Source: Mycobacterium heckeshornense
GTDB lineage: Bacteria > Actinomycetota > Actinomycetes > Mycobacteriales > Mycobacteriaceae
Reading direction: 5' to 3'
DNA: 64,000 nt
Assembly: GCF_016592155.1 (NCBI RefSeq)
Contig: NZ_AP024237.1
Span: 3,162,001 to 3,226,000 of the forward strand
This document shows, piece by piece, positions 21,186-29,232 of this stretch (position 1 is its first letter; every line of letters starts with the position of its first letter). The notes beneath the pieces are model-generated. The model had not been told where the DNA came from and made no database searches. It saw only the letters and a program-made list of their open reading frames with translations. A program made the position numbers and the translations under genes.

Positions 21186-21797
21186 TCATGGCTGACAGGG
21201 CTTGAGCAGGACGAACAATCCTTGCGCTTCGGTCAGCAGGGTCTCGCCGTCGCAAAGGCTGCCGGACACAAAGATCTTGCGGCCGTCGACGCGGTCGACG
21301 CCCGCGTCGACCTGCAGCTGCTTGTCGATCGGCACGATGCTGCGGTAATCGAGGTGCAGGTAGGCGGTGCGCTGATACGGGCCGCCGGTGAGCACCGCCG
21401 ACGTCATGCCGAGCACCGAATCGAACAGTAGCCCCAGCGCCCCGCCGTGCACCGCGCCGTTGCGGCCCAAGTGGAATCGGCGGAAACGGGCCCAGCCGCG
21501 CAGCCGGCCGTCGTCAGTTTTGCTCATCGACATCGGCACGGCGAGGATGTTGCCGCGGTTCGGCAGATCCATCCGCCGGCCTGACGGCGAGGACCACTCG
21601 TCGGTGTCGAACGGGGCCAGCAGGTCGGAGACCTTCTCGATGAGATCCGCCGCCTCGCTGATCACCTCGTCGGGCGCGTCGACGTCGCGGGCGTGATCTT
21701 GCAGGGTTCGCACGGCTTCGATGAACCGCCCGTAGTCGGGTCCACCCTTGGTGGTCGGTTCGGGCGGATTGAATCCGCCGCCGGGATGTCGGGCCAC
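21186..21797 (-). CDS. PaaI-type hotdog thioesterase
   Basis: About 203 residues. The hotdog core has RNGAVHGGALGLLFDSVLG, the PaaI/THEM4-like motif in which Asn/His and the helix N-terminus bind and cleave acyl-CoA thioesters, followed by YLHLDYRSIVPIDKQLQV. The start is uncertain: the GTG at 21797 begins just past the aldo-keto reductase stop, while a GTG at 21845 would overlap that gene by 26 bases; neither has a good ribosome site. Substrate unknown. Confidence 0.85.
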   Translation of the reverse strand: MARHPGGGFNPPEPTTKGGPDYGRFIEAVRTLQDHARDVDAPDEVISEAADLIEKVSDLLAPFDTDEWSSPSGRRMDLPNRGNILAVPMSMSKTDDGRLRGWARFRRFHLGRNGAVHGGALGLLFDSVLGMTSAVLTGGPYQRTAYLHLDYRSIVPIDKQLQVDAGVDRVDGRKIFVSGSLCDGETLLTEAQGLFVLLKPCQP

Positions 21798-21819
21798 CAG
21801 GACACCGTACGAGTGGCAC

Positions 21820-22701
21820 CTAGGCGTTCTGCTCGCCGATGGCACCTAAAAACTCGACCTCCTGCTCGGACAGCCTGATCTCGGCGGCCGCGACGTTCTC
21901 CTCCAGGTGCGCCACCCTCGAGGTGCCCGGAATCGGCAGCATCACCGGCGAGCGGTTGAGCAGCCAGGCCAGCGCCATCTGCGCCGGTGTCGCGTCATGC
22001 TCGGCGGCCATCCGCGCCAGCGGACCATCCGGCGCGGCCAGCGGCCCGGCGGCCAGTGGGAACCACGGGATGAATCCGATTCCCTGGTCGGCACACGCAT
22101 CTACGACCGGTTCGGCGGACCGGTTGGTCAGGTTGTACAGGTTCTGCACCGACACGATCGGCGTGATCTGCTGGGCGGCCGTGAGCTGATCGACGGAGAC
22201 TTCCGACAAGCCGACGTGGCGAATCTTGCCTTCCTGCTGGAGCTTGGCAAGCTCGCCGACCTGGTCCTCCAGCGGGAACTTGTCGTCAACGCGGTGCAGT
22301 TGGAACAGGTCGATGGTCTCCACGCCGAGTCGGCGCAGGCTCATCTCGCATTGCTGGCGCAGGTAACTCGGGTAGCCCAGCGGAATCCAGATGTCCGGGC
22401 CGGTGCGCAGCAGCCCGGCCTTGGTGGCGATCACCACATCCCGATACGGATGTAGCGCCTGGGCAATGATCTCTTCGGAGATGTACGGGCCGTAGGAGTC
22501 GGCGGTGTCGATGAAGTTGACGCCGAGGTCCACCGCGCGACGCAACACGCGGACGGCTTCATCACGGTCGGCGGGTGGACCCCACACGCCGGGCCCGGTG
22601 AGGCGCATCGCGCCGAACCCGAGCCGGTTGACGGTCAACTCACCGCCCAACGTCAATGTGCCGGCTGCCGCCGCTGGCCTTTTCGAGGTTTGGGTACTCA
22701 C
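21820..22701 (-). CDS. aldo/keto reductase
   Basis: 293 residues from a GTG at 22701, preceded by a GGGG stretch. It is a (beta/alpha)8 barrel: FIDTADSYGPYISEE carries the catalytic Asp and Tyr, VVIATKAGL the Lys, and LFQLHRVD the His. VMLPIPGTSRVAHLEEN near the end is the NADPH-binding segment. It reduces aldehydes or ketones; the substrate is unknown. It is followed by the thioesterase gene on the same strand and is divergent from the DUF1990 gene. Confidence 0.93.
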   Translation of the reverse strand: MSTQTSKRPAAAAGTLTLGGELTVNRLGFGAMRLTGPGVWGPPADRDEAVRVLRRAVDLGVNFIDTADSYGPYISEEIIAQALHPYRDVVIATKAGLLRTGPDIWIPLGYPSYLRQQCEMSLRRLGVETIDLFQLHRVDDKFPLEDQVGELAKLQQEGKIRHVGLSEVSVDQLTAAQQITPIVSVQNLYNLTNRSAEPVVDACADQGIGFIPWFPLAAGPLAAPDGPLARMAAEHDATPAQMALAWLLNRSPVMLPIPGTSRVAHLEENVAAAEIRLSEQEVEFLGAIGEQNA

Positions 22702-22757
22702 CCCGACGACCGTACGCCTTGCCCGAGCAGCCCTGCGGGGCATGGCAAGCTAAGCCC

Positions 22758-23255
22758 GTGGACTTGCACGCGTTGACGAGCCTGCCGTTCACCTATCCCG
22801 AGGTGGGCGCGACCGCGGGTGCGATCCCGGTGGGATACGACCACATCGGCTACGTCAGCCAGATCGGCGCCGGTCAACAGCGATTCGAGCAGGCCGCCGA
22901 CGCGGTCATGCACTGGGGCATGCAGCGCGGAGCCGGACTGCGGGTGCACGCCAGCAGCGACGTGGTCACCGTCGGCGCGGTGGTCGTCGTCACGCTCGGT
23001 TTCCTGCGCGCACCGTGCCGGGTCGTGTACCTGATCGACGAACCCAACCTGCGCGGTTTCGCGTACGGCACCCTGCCCGGCCACCCCGAGGCCGGCGAAG
23101 AGCGGTTCGCGGTGCGCTACGACCCGCTCACCGCCGCCGTGTTCGCGGAGGTGTCATCGTTTTCCCGGCCGGCGACGTGGTGGAGCCGGGCCGGCCGACC
23201 CTTGCTGGCGGTGGGCCAGCGCGTCATCGCCAGACGCTACCTGCGCGCGGTGTGA
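22758..23255 (+). CDS. DUF1990 family protein
   Basis: 165 residues from a GTG at 22758. It fits the DUF1990 family: LPFTYPEVGAT at the N-terminus, a central VVVVTLGFLRAPCRVVYLIDEP and the ending GEERFAVRYDPLTAAVFAEVSSFSRPATWW. The family has a compact lipocalin-like or steroid-binding-like fold; its biochemical role is not established to my knowledge. It is divergent from the aldo-keto reductase with 56 bp between them. It corresponds by position to Rv2616. Confidence 0.85.
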   Translation: MDLHALTSLPFTYPEVGATAGAIPVGYDHIGYVSQIGAGQQRFEQAADAVMHWGMQRGAGLRVHASSDVVTVGAVVVVTLGFLRAPCRVVYLIDEPNLRGFAYGTLPGHPEAGEERFAVRYDPLTAAVFAEVSSFSRPATWWSRAGRPLLAVGQRVIARRYLRAV

Positions 23256-23275
23256 CGGGCCGGCCGACCGCGGCG

Positions 23276-23728
23276 TTATGTTGCGGTCCGCGCGGTGTGG
23301 GCGCGATGCACACCGTCAGCCAGCCGGGCCAGTGCGACGGCGGAGACCAGCAGACCGAAGTCGCGCAGCGCAATGTCGTAATAGCCCGACAGGGTCAGCA
23401 GGTTGACGATGATGCCTGCCAGCCACGCCGCCACCACCCACGCGCCGATGCGCGGCGCGATCGCGACGAGCACGCCCGCGGCGATTTCGACGACGCCGAC
23501 GACGTACATGCACTGGTCGGCGTTGCCCGGGACGATGCCGTCGATCCAGCCGGCCAGGTATTTGCTCCAGTGGTCCGGGTGGGTGAGCAGGTTGACGAAC
23601 TTGTCCAGCCCGAACAGGATCGGCGCGACCGTGAAGAGCGTGCGCAGCAGCGCGTATGCCTGAAACGACGGGTCCTTGAGCTGGCCGCCGGCAACGGTGC
23701 CGGAAGCGGCGGCGCGATCGGTGCTCAT
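23276..23728 (-). CDS. DoxX-family membrane protein
   Basis: 150 residues with four transmembrane segments (about 28-45, 73-92, 95-112 and 118-138) and the DoxX-type FTVAPILFGLDKFVNLL and VGVVEIAAGVLVAIAPR segments. The family includes subunits that work with thiosulfate or quinone oxidoreductases and an oxidative-stress membrane complex in mycobacteria. It is transcribed divergently from a C-x13-C winged-helix regulator, and GTTAGAA boxes occupy the shared promoter, so redox control is likely. Confidence 0.87.
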   Translation of the reverse strand: MSTDRAAASGTVAGGQLKDPSFQAYALLRTLFTVAPILFGLDKFVNLLTHPDHWSKYLAGWIDGIVPGNADQCMYVVGVVEIAAGVLVAIAPRIGAWVVAAWLAGIIVNLLTLSGYYDIALRDFGLLVSAVALARLADGVHRAHTARTAT

Positions 23729-23742
23729 GGGTGGCGTCCTCC

Positions 23743-23811
23743 TTCTAACAGATCGTAAATTGAACGTTAGAACGCCCGGGAATGTAGCGTCAAGACTTTT
23801 ATCTGTTAGAA
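23743..23811. promoter_or_regulatory. divergent promoter with three GTTAGAA boxes (candidate operator)
   Basis: TTCTAAC at 23743-23749, GTTAGAA at 23766-23772 and GTTAGAA at 23805-23811 occur in the 83-bp gap. TCTAACAGAT (23744-23753) is the exact reverse complement of ATCTGTTAGA (23801-23810), so the outer sites form a 10-bp inverted repeat flanking the region. The right box abuts the regulator start codon, consistent with autorepression of a nearly leaderless mRNA. The boxes are seen; the binding is inferred. Confidence 0.55.
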
Positions 23812-24537
23812 ATGGTTATGCAGTCCTGGTGGGACGCGTTGCAGCGTGATGCCGCCGGAATCGGCGCGCTCGCCGATCCGGTGCGCCACCGGCTGTATGA
23901 ATTCGTGTGCTCGCAGCCGGAACCGGTGAGCCGTGACCAGGCGGCCGACGCGACCGGCATCGCACGGCACCAGGCGAAGTTCCACCTCGACCGGCTGGAG
24001 GCCGAGGGGCTGCTGGAAAGCGCCTACGCGCGCGTGACGGGGCGCTCAGGGCCCGGCGCGGGGCGCACGTCAAAGTTGTATCGGCGGGCCGACCGGCAGC
24101 TAGCGGTCAGCCTTCCCCCGCGCGAGTACGAGCTGGCGGGCCGCTTGATGGCCAGGGCCATCGTGGAATCGGCGACCAGCGGCGCGCCCGTCGTCGCCGT
24201 GCTCAACCAGACCGCCCGTGACCACGGCCGCGCCGTCGGCGTCGCCGCCGTCGCCGCTAGTCGGCGGCCGCCGCGTGATCCGCAGTCAGCCCTCGAGCTG
24301 GCCGTCGCGGTGCTCCGCCAGCACGGTTACGAGCCCCGGCCCGAGGACGGCGAGGTGTATCTGGCCAACTGCCCGTTCCATGCGCTGGCGCAGGAGCAAC
24401 GGGAGCTTGCCTGCACGATGAACCACGCGATGATCAGCGGCATCGCCGACGCGATGCGACCGTACCGCCCGCACGCCCGGCTGGATCCGCGACCACCGAA
24501 CTGTTGTGTCGTGCTTGCGGCCGCCCGCAGGTCATGA
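23812..24537 (+). CDS. winged-helix transcriptional regulator with C-terminal Cys motif (C-x13-C)
   Basis: 241 residues. The N-terminal ArsR/DeoR-like winged helix is DPVRHRLYEFVCSQPEPVSR followed by a recognition helix in ATGIARHQAKFHLDRLEAEG. The C-terminal part carries NCPFHALAQEQRELACTMNH and a final NCCVV, so cysteines are spaced C-x13-C-x29-C. This arrangement resembles Fe-S-sensing regulators of the SufR type, and two further proteins in the window share it. ATG at 23812 or 23818; no ribosome site. It probably controls itself and the divergent DoxX gene. Positional homologue of Rv2618. Confidence 0.85.
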   Translation: MVMQSWWDALQRDAAGIGALADPVRHRLYEFVCSQPEPVSRDQAADATGIARHQAKFHLDRLEAEGLLESAYARVTGRSGPGAGRTSKLYRRADRQLAVSLPPREYELAGRLMARAIVESATSGAPVVAVLNQTARDHGRAVGVAAVAASRRPPRDPQSALELAVAVLRQHGYEPRPEDGEVYLANCPFHALAQEQRELACTMNHAMISGIADAMRPYRPHARLDPRPPNCCVVLAAARRS

Positions 24538-24635
24538 GCCCCACGCCCCAGGCAGGGGTTCGGCGCCGATGCACGCTGCCCCATCCCCCCGCCAAAGCCG
24601 CCCGCGGCCACGGCGTCGACAACACCGTTTCGCCG

Positions 24636-24980
24636 CTACCCCGCAGCGGACAGGCTCTTGAAGACGGTCAGCATGATCACCGAATCCTCGATGGCCTGCA
24701 GGGAGTGCCGCTGCGGCGGGATCACGACGTAGTCGCCGGTCTTGCCGTCCCAGGAATCGGCGCCGGCGCTGAGGTGCACATGGCCGTGCAGCACCTGCAG
24801 CGACGCCTGGCCTGGGCTGTCGTGCTCACCCAGTTCGCGTCCGGCAAGCAGCGCCATCACGGTTTGGCGCAGTTCGTGGTTGTGCCCGCCGTGAAGCGTA
24901 TGAGCGGCGCGCCCGCTGTTGGTCTGCCGCGCCTCGGCCAGCTTTTGCGCGGCCAGGTCGGTCAGCGAAATGGATTCCAT
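24636..24980 (-). CDS. small cupin-domain protein
   Basis: 114 residues forming one cupin barrel: GGHNHELRQTVMALLAGRELGEHDSPGQASLQVLHGHVHL gives motif 1, in divergent form, and GDYVVIPPQRHSLQAIEDSVIML gives motif 2. Histidines at the expected metal-binding positions are partly kept. Such small cupins bind metals or modulate stress responses; no specific reaction can be assigned. It is transcribed left, 35 bp after the stop of the upstream membrane-protein gene, so it may be the last gene of the fdxA-regulator-membrane operon. Positional homologue of Rv2619c. Confidence 0.82.
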   Translation of the reverse strand: MESISLTDLAAQKLAEARQTNSGRAAHTLHGGHNHELRQTVMALLAGRELGEHDSPGQASLQVLHGHVHLSAGADSWDGKTGDYVVIPPQRHSLQAIEDSVIMLTVFKSLSAAG

Positions 24981-25015
24981 GATGTCCTTCGGTCGAGAGG
25001 TCGGTCGTCTGGGCT

Positions 25016-25441
25016 TCAGCTGGATAGTAGAAGACCGCCCGCCGTCGCCAGGGCGATCACCTTGAGCGCCTCCAGGCCGACATAGGCGTAGTGACCGCGG
25101 GAGCGCGGGGCGTTAAGACCGGCCAGCACCTTGTCCGATCGCCGGTTCAAAAAGGGCCGCACCGCACCCAGTTGCGCGGCCAGTGTCGTCCACGCGATCA
25201 GGTACGCCACCAAAACGGGCGATGGCGGCCGGCTTGTCATGGCCGCGGCCAGGATGACGATGGCGAAGACCACTTCGACCGCGTTGAGCGCGCGAAAGAC
25301 CAGCCGGCCGATGCCGAGCCCGATCTGCGTCGTGACGTTGGGCGCCCGGAACTTCAGCGGCGCCTCCAGAAACGAGATGGCCAGCACCATGCCCAGCCAG
25401 ACGAAAGTGGCACCGACCGCGACCGCCGGCCCGGCGCTCAC
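25016..25441 (-). CDS. four-helix integral membrane protein, unknown function
   Basis: 141 residues from a GTG at 25441 that overlaps the upstream regulator stop (GTGA). Four hydrophobic helices are seen (about 4-22, 45-62, 68-88 and 120-138), with FLEAPLKFRAPNVTTQIGLGIGRLVFRALN between the first two. No catalytic motif is recognised. Tight coupling with fdxA and the C-x13-C regulator suggests a redox-linked membrane role. Positional homologue of Rv2620c. Confidence 0.8.
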   Translation of the reverse strand: MSAGPAVAVGATFVWLGMVLAISFLEAPLKFRAPNVTTQIGLGIGRLVFRALNAVEVVFAIVILAAAMTSRPPSPVLVAYLIAWTTLAAQLGAVRPFLNRRSDKVLAGLNAPRSRGHYAYVGLEALKVIALATAGGLLLSS

Positions 25442-26103
25442 GTGGTTGCCTCCCGCGGACCGAGGTGTGCCACACACAGGTCGGGTTCGACGAAGGCATC
25501 CAGGCGGTCGACGGTGACCGGCGCTTGGATGATGTCCATCGCTCCTCGCATGATCCCGAGGTGAATCGGGCAAACCACACTGCTGCGAGTTTCGGCGAGT
25601 TCGAGAAACGGGCAGTGCCGCAGGCCGATCTGATGCTCGCCGGCGGACCCGCGGCGCTCGGGGGCGAACCCGAGGTCGTCGAGCAGTCCGACGAGGTGAT
25701 CGATCGATTCCTCGGTTCGCATTCCGCCGGCCGGACCGGACACCAGCCGCTGCCCCCACGCCCGGCCCGCCGCGAGCGCCTTGCCACTGGGATCCCGCTC
25801 GTCGGCGAAGCCCAGGGTGAGGATCTCGGCCAGCAGCTGGTAGCGGCGGGCCCCGCCGCGGTCCATCTGCCGGATGGCGCGAAACATCAGCGGAGGCCGG
25901 CCCGGGCGCCGGTGATCGGGCGTGACACGTTCGACTCGGCCGTCACGGACCAGGCCGTCCAGATGAAAGCGCACGGTGTTGGGATGCACGTCAAGGTGCT
26001 CGGCGATCGCGGCGATGCTCATCGGAGCGGTCGCCGCCTTCAACACCTGCAGTACGGCGCGCCGGCGATCGGCGTCGTGGGCCGGCCTGGCGATATTGCT
26101 CAC
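25438..26103 (-). CDS. winged-helix regulator with C-x13-C motif
   Basis: 221 residues from a GTG at 26103, overlapping the fdxA stop by 4 bases. The N-terminal winged helix is MSIAAIAEHLDVHPNTVRFH, followed by a wing in RVERVTPDHRRPGRPPLM. The C-terminal region has HCPFLELAETRSSVVCPIHLG and a last Cys in EPDLCVAH, giving C-x13-C-x31-C. It is likely an Fe-S- or thiol-based sensor. It is encoded between ferredoxin FdxA and a membrane protein, and a near-perfect palindrome lies upstream of fdxA, which is the natural autoregulatory target. Positional homologue of Rv2621c. Confidence 0.87.
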   Translation of the reverse strand: MSNIARPAHDADRRRAVLQVLKAATAPMSIAAIAEHLDVHPNTVRFHLDGLVRDGRVERVTPDHRRPGRPPLMFRAIRQMDRGGARRYQLLAEILTLGFADERDPSGKALAAGRAWGQRLVSGPAGGMRTEESIDHLVGLLDDLGFAPERRGSAGEHQIGLRHCPFLELAETRSSVVCPIHLGIMRGAMDIIQAPVTVDRLDAFVEPDLCVAHLGPREATT

Positions 26104-26456
26104 CGTGACTCCGAGCCTTCTGCTCTGGGCAGGCTAGCCACCAGCGGGGTGTCGACACCCAGCGGGCCTACCTTGGCGGCTCCACCGGGTGAGCCGAGCG
26201 GCTCGTCGCGGCCCGGCAGGACTTCGCTGAAGAACGCCGCATTGTCCGCCAGGTATGGCTGCAGGTCCTCAGGCAGGTCGTCCTCGTAGTAGATCGCCTC
26301 GACCGGACACACCGGTTCGCAGGCTCCGCAGTCCACACACTCGTCGGGATGGATGTAGAGCGCCCGCCCGCCCTCGTAGATGCAGTCCACCGGGCACTCG
26401 TCGACGCAGGAGCGATCCATCACATCGACACACGGCTTCCCGATCACGTACGTCAT
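26100..26456 (-). CDS. fdxA: seven-iron ferredoxin FdxA
   Basis: 118 residues starting MTYVIGKPCVDVMDRSC, the normal N-terminus of 7Fe bacterial ferredoxins, which fixes the ATG at 26456. The first cluster ligands are C-x7-C-x3-CPVDC (3Fe-4S type); the second motif is CVDCGACEPVCPVEAIYY (4Fe-4S). The ~40-residue C-terminal extension, with LGSPGGAAKVGPLGVDTP, is typical of FdxA. It carries low-potential electrons; the M. tuberculosis homologue Rv2007c is a DosR-regulon gene. Here it heads an operon with a C-x13-C regulator and a membrane protein. Confidence 0.93.
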   Translation of the reverse strand: MTYVIGKPCVDVMDRSCVDECPVDCIYEGGRALYIHPDECVDCGACEPVCPVEAIYYEDDLPEDLQPYLADNAAFFSEVLPGRDEPLGSPGGAAKVGPLGVDTPLVASLPRAEGSESR

Positions 26457-26464
26457 GCCACGGA

Positions 26465-26490
26465 GTTTACACAAACTAGTTTGTGAAAAC
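26465..26490. promoter_or_regulatory. near-perfect 26-bp palindrome, candidate operator
   Basis: CACAAACTAGTTTGTG (26470-26485) is a perfect 16-bp palindrome. Flanking GTTT and AAAC extend it to 26 bp with a single mismatched pair. It sits 8 bp from the fdxA start and about 50 bp from the divergent cupin gene, so a bound dimer could repress both. The best candidate ligand is the regulator encoded second in the fdxA operon. It does not resemble a DosR box. Confidence 0.6.
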
Positions 26491-26540
26491 TAGGAAGGCT
26501 AGGTTATCCTTTGTTGAAACCCAGGAAGGCAACCGATTTC

Positions 26541-27140
26541 ATGGCCGACACCGAACTTGACGTCCGGCAGCTGCGTAAGCCGGACAAGCACCCGACTATC
26601 TTCGCCACCTACGCCGCCCTGGCGGTCGGCGAGTCCTTCGTGCTGGTCAACAACCACGATCCCAAGCACTTGCACGAGGAGTTCGAAGCCGATCACGCAG
26701 GCAGCTACGGCTGGGAGTACCTCGAGAAGGGCCCTGCGGTCTGGCGTATCCGGATCACCAAGCTCACCTCTACCCCACTACCCCGGATCCTGGTGAATAC
26801 CGCCGAGGTCACCGCTATCGAGCCGGACGTGCGCGGTGCGGTGTGGAAGCTGGAAGTCGGCGAGCGCGACCTGGACTCGAACATCATCGCGCTGGCGCCC
26901 GGTGGCGGGATCGACGCCCACGCCGGAGCCGACGTCGACGTCCTGATTCACGTGCTGGCCGGCAGCGGGCAGGTCACCACCGAGCAGGGCGAGATCGAAC
27001 TGGCTCCAGGCGCGCTGCTGTGGTTGCCAAGGCGGTCCCGACGCCAGTTCAGCGCCGGGCCGGATGGGCTGCGTTATCTGACCGTGCACAAGAAGCGGGA
27101 GATCCTTCCGCTGACACCCACTGTGCGGCAGGTTGTTTGA
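26541..27140 (+). CDS. DUF2249 and cupin two-domain protein
   Basis: 199 residues from the ATG at 26541, preceded by AGGAAG. The N-terminal DUF2249 domain has the typical VNNHDPKHLHEEFEADHAG and then YGWEYLEKGPAVWRIRI. The C-terminal cupin has PGGGIDAHAGADVDVLIHVL and APGALLWLPRRSRRQF. DUF2249 proteins are often encoded with NO-reduction or respiratory genes. Its promoter is shared with fdxA through the 26-bp palindrome, and the methyltransferase gene overlaps its stop codon (TGATG), so they form an operon. Confidence 0.88.
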   Translation: MADTELDVRQLRKPDKHPTIFATYAALAVGESFVLVNNHDPKHLHEEFEADHAGSYGWEYLEKGPAVWRIRITKLTSTPLPRILVNTAEVTAIEPDVRGAVWKLEVGERDLDSNIIALAPGGGIDAHAGADVDVLIHVLAGSGQVTTEQGEIELAPGALLWLPRRSRRQFSAGPDGLRYLTVHKKREILPLTPTVRQVV

Positions 27141-27946
27141 TGGCCGACATCCGGCGCACGACGCTGCCGAAAGCCGACCGCGGCGACGACGCGGTGGCGG
27201 GCCACTGGCTGTTGGCCCGCATGGGCAAGCGGGTGCTCCGCCCGGGGGGTGTGGAGCTCACCCGCGAGCTGTTGGATTGCGCCGAGGTGACCGACGCCGA
27301 TGTGCTTGAGTTGGCACCGGGGTTGGGCCACACGGCAATTGAAATTCTCGCGCGATGCCCGTGCTCGTATCTCGCCGCCGAGCAAGACCCTGATGCGGCC
27401 ATGCTGGTTCGCGACATCGTCACCGGACGCGGCGACGTCCGGGTGGCCGACGCCAGCAATACGGGGTTGTCCGATGCCAGCACCGACCTCGTCGTCGGTG
27501 AGGCGATGCTGACCATGCAGGGCGAGGCGACCAAGCACGCAATCGTCGCCGAGGCGGCCCGTCTGCTGCGGCCGGGCGGGCGCTACGCGATCCACGAACT
27601 CGCGCTGACGCCCGACACCATCAGCGATGACATCAAAACCGACGTCCGGCAATCCTTGGCCCGCGCCATCAAAGTCAACGCCCGCCCGCTGACCGTCGCC
27701 GAATGGCGCCAACTGCTCGCTGAGCACGGGCTTGTCGTCGACCACGTCGCGACGGCGCCGATGGCGCTGTTGCAGCCTCGGCGCTTGGTCGCCGACGAAG
27801 GACTGCATGGAGCACTGCGGTTCGCCATCAACGTGCTCACCCATCCCGACGCCCGCCGGCGCATACTTCAGATGCGACGGACCTTTCGAAGGCACCGCAA
27901 CCAGTTGACCGCCGTCGCGATCGTCGCCCGCAAGCCTCAGCACTGA
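27140..27946 (+). CDS. class I SAM-dependent methyltransferase
   Basis: 268 residues. The SAM-binding motif I is VLELAPGLGHTAIEIL (about 54-69), the acidic loop is LAAEQDPDAA, and ARLLRPGGRYAIHEL is the conserved post-motif strand. The fold is that of UbiE/menaquinone-type methyltransferases. Substrate not identifiable. It overlaps the upstream DUF2249-cupin stop codon by one base, so translation is coupled. Positional homologue of Rv2622; in M. tuberculosis TB31.7 (Rv2623) follows, while here its homologue is 15 kb to the right. Confidence 0.9.
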   Translation: MADIRRTTLPKADRGDDAVAGHWLLARMGKRVLRPGGVELTRELLDCAEVTDADVLELAPGLGHTAIEILARCPCSYLAAEQDPDAAMLVRDIVTGRGDVRVADASNTGLSDASTDLVVGEAMLTMQGEATKHAIVAEAARLLRPGGRYAIHELALTPDTISDDIKTDVRQSLARAIKVNARPLTVAEWRQLLAEHGLVVDHVATAPMALLQPRRLVADEGLHGALRFAINVLTHPDARRRILQMRRTFRRHRNQLTAVAIVARKPQH

Positions 27947-27956
27947 CGGCTTCCGA

Positions 27957-28403
27957 TCACCGGATCCAAGCACCGACCATTGCGTCGAGTTCTTGTGTGT
28001 CATGGCCGTTCAGTCGGCGGTGCATAGCCCAGGCGATCCTGGCGGCCTGAACTTTGGCGCGGTCGGCCATCGGTCCGTTGTACAACTCATCGACGGTGTG
28101 GTTCCAGGTGGTCAGCCAGCGGACGAAATGACGGCCGGACAACGGTGTTCGGCGGTGGACGTGTCGGTGCGCGTCCAGTGCGCTGCCCCGGTAAAGCCCG
28201 GCACGAAACAACACCGTCTCCCAAAAGTCACACATCCTCGGAATGTGCGAGTCCAGACCGTAGGTTCGCACGTCGGTGAACGGCTCGGCGAGAAGGTCGT
28301 CGACCAGGACCCGGTTGTAGAAGCGGCGCAACAACTTTTCTACATCGGCACGGTCCGCCAAATCCGCGCGGTCCAGGTCGGGCGACGCCTCGAGCTCAGC
28401 CAT
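27957..28403 (-). CDS. group III truncated haemoglobin-like protein
   Basis: 148 residues fitting group III truncated globins: LLRRFYNRVLVDDLLAEPF, then HIPRMCDFWETVLFRAGLYRG, then HRRTPLSGRHFVRWLTTWNHTVDELY, which holds the helix F histidine region. Such globins bind haem and react with O2 and NO. The gene overlaps the upstream regulator by 8 bases, so regulator and globin are one transcript. The setting next to a cytochrome oxidase subunit and a Cys-rich regulator supports a role in NO or oxygen handling. Confidence 0.87.
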   Translation of the reverse strand: MAELEASPDLDRADLADRADVEKLLRRFYNRVLVDDLLAEPFTDVRTYGLDSHIPRMCDFWETVLFRAGLYRGSALDAHRHVHRRTPLSGRHFVRWLTTWNHTVDELYNGPMADRAKVQAARIAWAMHRRLNGHDTQELDAMVGAWIR

Positions 28404-29142
28404 CGGCGATCACGCTGGCGACACACAGTTCGGGTTCGACGAACGGTTCGAGTTCGGCATGCGATGTCAGCCGTGGTCGTGCCGCTTTCCCTTCGGCGGA
28501 TACCGAATTGGTGAGCAGCCCCTGCAGCAACCCCAGGTGTACCGCGCATCCAACCTCCGGGTGCGCTCGGGCCAGCTCCCGTACCGGGCAGCCATGCAGC
28601 CGAATAGCTCGCTGCTGTTTACCGGTCACCGCTTCTGTCGGCGGGGCCAGCTCGGGGGCGAATCCCATCCGCTGGAAGACCTCCGTGATCATCGTCGCCT
28701 GGCGATCAAGGTCCGCAGACGTCCCGGCGGGCTCGGGTACACTCGGTGTCGCAACACGTTCGCGCGGTGAACCCGTAGTGATCCGATCGGCCCACCGCCG
28801 CCCGGCCCGCTCGGCGCGCCGTCGACGCGTTTCCACAGTGTCCCCCAAGCCGAGCGCCAGCATTTCGGCGAAGCTCTGATAGTCCAGGTGTTCCCGCACT
28901 GGCGCGTAACCGGTGCGCGGCCGGCCGACACCGGTCCGCTTAATCCGGGTCCGCGCGATGAGTCCCTGATCGCACAATGCGTCCAGGTGAAACCGCACGG
29001 TAGTCACGTGCAGCCCCAACCGGGCCGCTAACTCGGCCGCGTCTACTGGCCTTCGGTATTCACCGACCAGCTGGCGCACCCGGTCGCGTTGCTGCGGCAG
29101 GTGTCGCCGCCGTCGGCCTTGGCGGCTGGGCTGGACCGTCAT
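28396..29142 (-). CDS. winged-helix regulator with C-x13-C motif
   Basis: 248 residues. The winged helix is [20 protein letters not shown] followed by a basic wing ([14 protein letters not shown]). The C-terminal motif [21 protein letters not shown] ends with EPELCVAS, giving C-x13-C-x40-C. Third member of the family in this window, after those at 23812 and 25438. It is divergent from ctaD across 90 bp of AT-rich DNA and co-transcribed with the truncated globin, so it plausibly senses redox state, NO or Fe-S status and controls both directions. Confidence 0.87.
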   Translation of the reverse strand: MTVQPSRQGRRRRHLPQQRDRVRQLVGEYRRPVDAAELAARLGLHVTTVRFHLDALCDQGLIARTRIKRTGVGRPRTGYAPVREHLDYQSFAEMLALGLGDTVETRRRRAERAGRRWADRITTGSPRERVATPSVPEPAGTSADLDRQATMITEVFQRMGFAPELAPPTEAVTGKQQRAIRLHGCPVRELARAHPEVGCAVHLGLLQGLLTNSVSAEGKAARPRLTSHAELEPFVEPELCVASVIADG

Positions 29143-29179
29143 TTCGAGTATCCCCTTGTCGACCTACCGCTTGTGATGT

Positions 29180-29206
29180 TTAACGGATATTATTCCTCAA
29201 TATTAG
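29180..29206. promoter_or_regulatory. AT-rich divergent promoter segment
   Basis: The 90-bp gap between the regulator and ctaD contains an unusually AT-rich stretch with ATATT and AATAT arms separated by 7 bases (ATATTATTCCTCAATAT). It is the likely core promoter and perhaps operator for one or both genes. The arms are short and the dyad is imperfect, so the call is tentative. Confidence 0.3.
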
Positions 29207-29232
29207 ACGTTGCCGCAGCAGGAGGCGAACAG

